Shown here: piece after piece, positions 59,756-64,000 of the stretch
Layout: each line of letters starts with the position of its first letter
How positions within the stretch are numbered: position 1 is the stretch's first letter
DNA from: JBJYKD01 sp049310025
Lineage (GTDB): Bacteria; Bacillota; Thermosediminibacteria; Thermosediminibacterales; Tepidanaerobacteraceae
DNA: 64,000 bases
Direction: 5' to 3'
Assembly (NCBI RefSeq): GCF_049310025.1
Contig: NZ_JBJYKD010000007.1
Span: 59,925 to 123,924 of the forward strand
Notes under the pieces: model-generated
The model's input: the letters and a program-made list of their open reading frames with translations, nothing else
Database searches by the model: none
Told to the model about the DNA's origin: nothing
Position numbers and translations under genes: made by a program

Positions 59756-60220
59756 ATGTATATTATAAGCGCGTGCCTTGCCGGGTTCAATTGCAAGTAT
59801 AACGGAAAAAATAATTACCATGAGGTTTTCGGGAGGCTGGTAAAGGAAAATAAAGCGGTGCCTTTTTGTCCGGAACAGGCTGGTGGACTGCCGACTCCAA
59901 GACCTCCTTCGGAAATCAAAGGCGGGGATGGAAAAGATGTCATCCAAGGGGGAGCCGGGGTAGTAACGGTTGATGGCAAAAATGTAACCGAAAATTTTAT
60001 AATTGGGGCGAAAGAAACCCTGAAACTTGTAGAGTTGGTCGGCGCTAGAGAGGCTATTTTAAAATCTAACAGTCCGTCATGCGGCTGCAGGAAAATTTAC
60101 GACGGTACTTTCCGGGGGGTTTTAAAGGACGGTATGGGCGTTACCGCCGCTTATTTAAAGGCCCACGGAATAAGAGTAATTGATTCAGAGATTTTTCTCA
60201 AATATGTCAATAAAAAATAA
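59756..60220 (+). CDS. DUF523 family protein
   Basis: A 154-residue DUF523 protein beginning IISACLAGFNCKYNGKNN. It contains FCPEQAGGLPTPRPPSEIKGG and SPSCGCRKIYDG, the conserved cysteine pattern of the family. The function is unknown; it is often near mutS2 or translation genes. It starts directly after the mutS2 stop, so it is read in the same transcript. Confidence 0.88.
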   Translation: MYIISACLAGFNCKYNGKNNYHEVFGRLVKENKAVPFCPEQAGGLPTPRPPSEIKGGDGKDVIQGGAGVVTVDGKNVTENFIIGAKETLKLVELVGAREAILKSNSPSCGCRKIYDGTFRGVLKDGMGVTAAYLKAHGIRVIDSEIFLKYVNKK

Positions 60221-60250
60221 AAAATGAATAATGATATTCCAGGCGGTGGC

Positions 60251-60316
60251 AAAAGAAAAATTTTGGGGGCGGGTGCCCGGCGGCGGTAGTAGACCTCCGG
60301 TCATCTTGCCCCCAAA
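60251..60316 (-). terminator. terminator of the PBP1A gene
   Basis: On the - strand TTTGGGGGC pairs with GCCCCCAAA across a GC-rich loop of about 37 bases that contains inner stems, and is followed by ATTTTTCTTTT. Confidence 0.6.
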
Positions 60317-60319
60317 CTG

Positions 60320-62644
60320 TCATTCAGACCATCCCGGGGGATTTTCCTGGATAGCTTTATTTTCGGCCGAAGGCTCCGGTTCTCGAGGTGGGACCTCGAA
60401 AGAACTTTCAGGGCCGTGAATGTTGCAGTATTCTACGGGGGCTTCATATTTTGCGTCCAACGGAATTTGCCCTTTTGGAGAAACAGTGTAAGGTTTTGGC
60501 CTCTGTATAAATACCCGCTTCTGTACCAATTCGGGCGGGCAATAAGGTGTTGCCAGCAGCCCTGTAGAAACATCAATTAACTTTTCTACATGGACGTTGC
60601 AGAAAGTTGTAGGCTCGGTTCCCTTTATAAAATATTCGCCGCGGACCCTGGGTCCTCTTGGATCTTTATAACAAAGTTCGGTGGGAAGGTTTCCAGAATC
60701 CAAACAAACGTTAATGGGGCCTACAATGCCGTCTGGCCGTTCAAAATTCATCCTGGGCAGATCTTTTTGAGCTACAGTCATAATCTGCTTCCATATGAGA
60801 GCCGGCTGGTAGCCACCTGCCACATGAGACATGGGTGTTGGATCATCGTGCCCCATCCAGACGACCGCTACCAGTTGAGGGGTATAGCCCACAAACCAGA
60901 CATCCTTGCTGTCCGATGTGGTACCTGTCTTTCCGGCTACAGGAAAAGGCAGGCTGGCTAGTCGCTTACCGGTTCCTTCCGTTACAACGCTTCTCAGCAT
61001 ATCAGTCATGATAAAAGCCACTTGCTTGCTGACAGCGGGCCACTGTTCGGGCTTATTTTCTATCAACGTCCTGCCGTTTTTGTCTAAAACTTTCAATATC
61101 GCCACCGGTTCAACATGGGTGCCCTGGTTGGCAAGAGTGCCATAAGCCGCAGCAAGCTCTAACGGTGTTACACCTTTGGTCAACCCCCCCAGCGCGATGG
61201 TTAACTGGCGGTCGTTTTTCGGACCTGTAAGCACCAGACTTTTTATGCCTAATTTTTGCGCGTATTCAATGCCTCTGTCTATACCTATACTGCTCAACAC
61301 TTTGACCGCCACTACGTTGACGGAATCGGCGATGGCTTTTCTTATCGTTGTCAGTCCCTTATAATCATTGGTGTAATTTTTTGGTGACCACTGTTTTCCA
61401 GAACCCGCTGGATAGTAGACAGGAGAGTCATCAATTACAGTAGCGGCTGTAAAGCCCATATCTATGGCACCGGTATAAACCGCTATGGGCTTAAAGGCTG
61501 AGCCGGGCTGCCGGTATGCCTGAAACGCCCTGTTGAATCCAAGCTTTTGCTGATGCTCACGGCCCCCAACCATAGCCTTTATATATCCCGTATGCGGGTC
61601 AATAACTACAGCTGCAGCCTGCGGCTGCGGATTTCCGTTTTTGTCATATTTTGTGTAAGGGTAATTTTTAGGATCGGCCAGGGCTTTTTCGGCGGCTTCC
61701 TGTATTTTCATGTCAACGGTGGTATAAATTTTTAGGCCTTCGTTATAGATCTTATCATATGCCTCGTCTTCTGAAAGCCCAAACTCTTTCTGCAACTGGC
61801 TTGCCAGTTCCTGGACCACATAATCGGTAAAGAAAGGGGCTTTGTAGTCGGCTTTACCTTTTTTTAAGCCTACTAAGTTGAGCTTCTCATTTTTTGCTTT
61901 TTCTGCCTGGTCGCGGGTGATAAATCCCATTTCAACCATGGTGTTCAGCACAACGGCCTGGCGTTCCTTGGCCTTATCGAAATTCAAATAAGGTGAATAG
62001 GTATGAGGGCTCTTGGGGATGCCCGCCAGCATAGCCGCTTCGGCCAGGTCCAGTTTGTCCACGCTTTTGCCAAAGTAAGTTTGGGCGGCTGACTCCACAC
62101 CATAGGCTGAGTGGCCAAAGTAAATCTGATTTAAGTAAAATTCCAATATTTGATCTTTTGTATAGTGCCTTTCCAATTGTATGGCAAGCCATGCTTCCTG
62201 AGCTTTCCGCTTAAGGGTCTTATCCGGCGTAAGAAAAGCATTTTTTACCAGCTGCTGGGTTATAGTGCTGGCTCCTCTGTGATAGCCGCCGCGCACAATA
62301 TCTGTCCAGAGAGCGCCCAATATGGACCGAAAGTTAATGCCTTTATGTTTGTAAAAATATTGATCTTCGACGGCTATAAAAGCATTTTTCAAATGTTCAG
62401 GCACCTGATCGATGCTCACGGGTATGCGGTTCTGTTCCCCGTGGAGTTCAGCGATCACCCGGCCATCCTTGTCGTAGACGAAGGAAGTCTCGCTGGGTTT
62501 TAATTTGTTTGGGTCGAAAGCTGGAGCATCCTTTAGATATGAAAAAAAGATACCCAGTCCCGCGCCAAAGGAAACAAACAGTACGAAGAAAAATAAGAGC
62601 ACTATGTTTTGTAATGTCAGCGTCTTTCGCCTGCGTTTTGCCAT
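60320..62644 (-). CDS. class A penicillin-binding protein 1A
   Basis: A 774-residue bifunctional wall synthase. It has an N-terminal membrane anchor (14-35) and a glycosyltransferase GT51 domain with VEDQYFYKHKG, GGYHRGASTITQQLVKN and RKAQEAWLAIQLE. The transpeptidase domain has SxxK at Ser382 (GSAFKP), an SVN motif (ADSVNVVAVK) and KTG (AGKTGTT). The C-terminal ~120 residues are a proline-rich tail with cysteines. It builds and cross-links peptidoglycan outside the membrane. It is divergent from yunB and convergent with the DUF523 gene. Confidence 0.95.
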   Translation of the reverse strand: MAKRRRKTLTLQNIVLLFFFVLFVSFGAGLGIFFSYLKDAPAFDPNKLKPSETSFVYDKDGRVIAELHGEQNRIPVSIDQVPEHLKNAFIAVEDQYFYKHKGINFRSILGALWTDIVRGGYHRGASTITQQLVKNAFLTPDKTLKRKAQEAWLAIQLERHYTKDQILEFYLNQIYFGHSAYGVESAAQTYFGKSVDKLDLAEAAMLAGIPKSPHTYSPYLNFDKAKERQAVVLNTMVEMGFITRDQAEKAKNEKLNLVGLKKGKADYKAPFFTDYVVQELASQLQKEFGLSEDEAYDKIYNEGLKIYTTVDMKIQEAAEKALADPKNYPYTKYDKNGNPQPQAAAVVIDPHTGYIKAMVGGREHQQKLGFNRAFQAYRQPGSAFKPIAVYTGAIDMGFTAATVIDDSPVYYPAGSGKQWSPKNYTNDYKGLTTIRKAIADSVNVVAVKVLSSIGIDRGIEYAQKLGIKSLVLTGPKNDRQLTIALGGLTKGVTPLELAAAYGTLANQGTHVEPVAILKVLDKNGRTLIENKPEQWPAVSKQVAFIMTDMLRSVVTEGTGKRLASLPFPVAGKTGTTSDSKDVWFVGYTPQLVAVVWMGHDDPTPMSHVAGGYQPALIWKQIMTVAQKDLPRMNFERPDGIVGPINVCLDSGNLPTELCYKDPRGPRVRGEYFIKGTEPTTFCNVHVEKLIDVSTGLLATPYCPPELVQKRVFIQRPKPYTVSPKGQIPLDAKYEAPVEYCNIHGPESSFEVPPREPEPSAENKAIQENPPGWSE

Positions 62645-62870
62645 AATAGACCTCCTTGGTTCTCCTCATTAGCAGAGTTCTTGACTATTATACCACATTA
62701 CAAATCGTAAGGGAAATTTTAATTATTTGAAACTCGAATAGATTACTGCGGTAATAAAAAAACATAAGAAATAAAAAAGGGAATTTCTCAATGATATAAA
62801 GAATAAATTTTTAATTACCTTCACAAATTACCCGCCCTCTTGAATAGAATAATTAGGAGGGGGTTTATTT

Positions 62871-63539
62871 GTGCCGCGGATATATTGTTCCAGAACCAGG
62901 TATTTTTACAGATTTGCCAATAAGTATAAATTGCTCAATATTTATGCACTTCTAATAACCGTCATGGTTATGGCTTTTGGCCTTTTCAGGTTTATAGAGC
63001 ACCAAATATCCCCCAGCGTATTTGCCATAACGGAGGCAAAGGCAAGGATTCTAGCCACCGAAGCCATAAATAAAGCGGTGAAAGAAAAGATCACAAAAAA
63101 TATCCAGTATAAAGACCTCATTACAATACACAAAAATACAAGCGGGCAGGTTACCCTCATCCAGGTAAATACGATAGAAATAAACAGGTTGGAAACCGAA
63201 ACAACATTGGAAGTAATTCACACCTTAAAAGAAATAACCATGGAAGGAATTCAAATACCGCTGGGCATGATAACCGGCAGCAAGATCCTCGCTAACGTCG
63301 GTCCAATGATAAAAATATCTCTCTATCCGGTGGGTACTGTCCAGGTTGACACAAAAGAAGCTTTTGAAGAAGCGGGAATAAATCAGACGAGACATCGAAT
63401 TCTTTTAGAAATTACCGCGGAGATAAAGGTAGTCCAACCTTTGCTGACAAGTTCAAATATGAAAATAAAAACGGACGTTCCTATTGCAGAGACTATTATC
63501 ATAGGGAATGTGCCTCAAGCGATACTGGATTTTAAATAA
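62871..63539 (+). CDS. yunB: sporulation protein YunB
   Basis: A 222-residue protein with one N-terminal membrane helix (about 24-44, NIYALLITVMVMAFGLF) and a YunB domain (SVFAITEAKARILATEAINKAV). Further on are LITIHKNTSGQVTLIQVNTIEINR and IPLGMITGSKILANVGP, all typical of this spore-specific family. It is expressed in the mother cell and needed for good sporulation in Bacillus. GTG 62871 has AGGAGGGGG upstream. Confidence 0.9.
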   Translation: MPRIYCSRTRYFYRFANKYKLLNIYALLITVMVMAFGLFRFIEHQISPSVFAITEAKARILATEAINKAVKEKITKNIQYKDLITIHKNTSGQVTLIQVNTIEINRLETETTLEVIHTLKEITMEGIQIPLGMITGSKILANVGPMIKISLYPVGTVQVDTKEAFEEAGINQTRHRILLEITAEIKVVQPLLTSSNMKIKTDVPIAETIIIGNVPQAILDFK

Positions 63540-63710
63540 AAAAGAAAAAAGATTGAATCGACACGAAAAAAAGAGCAACACAAAGGACAACAGAGCATAA
63601 TCGATTAAATATGCTTTATTCTCAAATGGGCATAATTGATGTAAATTACGGCATATGATATATTATACTTCGCCGATTGGTTCATATAAAAGGGAAAACG
63701 AAAGGACATA

Positions 63711-63739
63711 TTGACACCATTCGTAAACGATGGTATAAT
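63711..63739 (+). promoter_or_regulatory. rRNA promoter P1
   Basis: TTGACA and TATAAT at exact consensus with 17-base spacing, ~235 bases before the 16S start. Between yunB and here (63,540-63,710) nothing else is seen. Confidence 0.85.
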
Positions 63740-63765
63740 AAAAAATCGTCAGGCCTTAAAAGTGC

Positions 63766-63794
63766 TTGACAACAATAAGAAAAAGTGGTATTAT
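63766..63794 (+). promoter_or_regulatory. rRNA promoter P2
   Basis: TTGACA and TATTAT with 17-base spacing; TATAAT at 63792 would give 20. It is tandem to P1, as in Bacillus-type rRNA operons. Confidence 0.75.
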
Positions 63795-63974
63795 AATTAT
63801 CCAGTCAACACTAAAAAAATGTTGGCAGAGATAATGCAATGTAATTTTTTAACATGGTCTTTGAAAACTGAACAGTGTCACGCCTGAGAGTTTCAACATG
63901 AGTGAGTAAGGACCGAAAGGTTGGAAGGCGAAGGAAAGCCGGATGTAAAGCTCGAAAGAGCGCGAAATAAGCGA

Positions 63975-64000
63975 GAACATGAGAGTTTGATCCTGGCTCA
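63975..64000 (+). rRNA. 16S ribosomal RNA, 5' end only
   Basis: AGAGTTTGATCCTGGCTCA at 63982-64000 is the universal 16S start (E. coli position 8 on). The mature 5' end is estimated 7 bases upstream. The gene continues beyond the window. Confidence 0.97.

Overview
The window looks like the chromosome of a spore-forming, low-to-mid GC Firmicute, probably close to Thermoanaerobacterales or Thermosediminibacterales. The reasons are the sporulation genes ytxC and yunB, T-box leaders on thrS and pheST, an L20-type leader on infC-rpmI-rplT, and a U32 peptidase/mutS2/polX neighbourhood. The genus is an inference; no 16S sequence beyond its first ~26 bases is present.

Positions 1 to about 37,720 are accessory DNA that reads as one integrative conjugative element whose left end lies outside the window. 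It carries Tad-pilus-like genes (cpaB-like, a prepilin peptidase, a tadZ-like ATPase) and a run of toxin-antitoxin or defence modules: duplicated MNT plus HEPN, a Panacea-type pair, HicAB, RelBE, an orphan MNT, a RelB with a broken RelE, and an Abi_2 gene with its own small RNA. It also carries a giant 1822-residue secreted PKD-repeat protein, a ParM actin with an 18-site GTTAAC array and an RHH ParR-like gene, and a frameshifted HTH_36 replication-type gene followed by three iterons. Transfer genes follow: a candidate oriT, an accessory RHH protein, a MobL-like relaxase, a VirD4/TraG coupling ATPase, VirB2/VirB6/VirB3-like membrane proteins, a VirB4 and an M23 wall hydrolase. An IS110 element with its bridge-RNA region sits between the parR-like and rep-like genes.

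The most unusual feature is a ~170 to 375 bp structured repeat, present in six + strand copies (4.0, 5.6, 20.3, 26.9, 35.8 and 37.8 kb). Compensatory changes between copies support an RNA fold. In two copies a conserved CCCCTCC can pair with the Shine-Dalgarno sequence of the next gene. I do not recognise it as a known RNA family.

From about 37,550 to 39,900 is a junction zone: a perfect inverted repeat, the 3' half of a tRNA-Thr(CGT)-like gene (likely attachment scar), the last copy of the structured repeat, a probable group II intron fragment, an orphan secreted protein and the end repeats of an IS21-type element.

From tRNA-Val(GAC) at 40,030 onward the window is core chromosome. The order is ytxC, a DUF445 protein, T-box/thrS, L20 leader/infC-rpmI-rplT, a KtrB-like channel with two tandem KtrA-like subunits, an rRNA methyltransferase, yqzL, T-box/pheS-pheT, zapA, polX, a U32 peptidase, mutS2, a DUF523 protein, PBP1A on the opposite strand, yunB, and then tandem rRNA promoters and the start of 16S rRNA.
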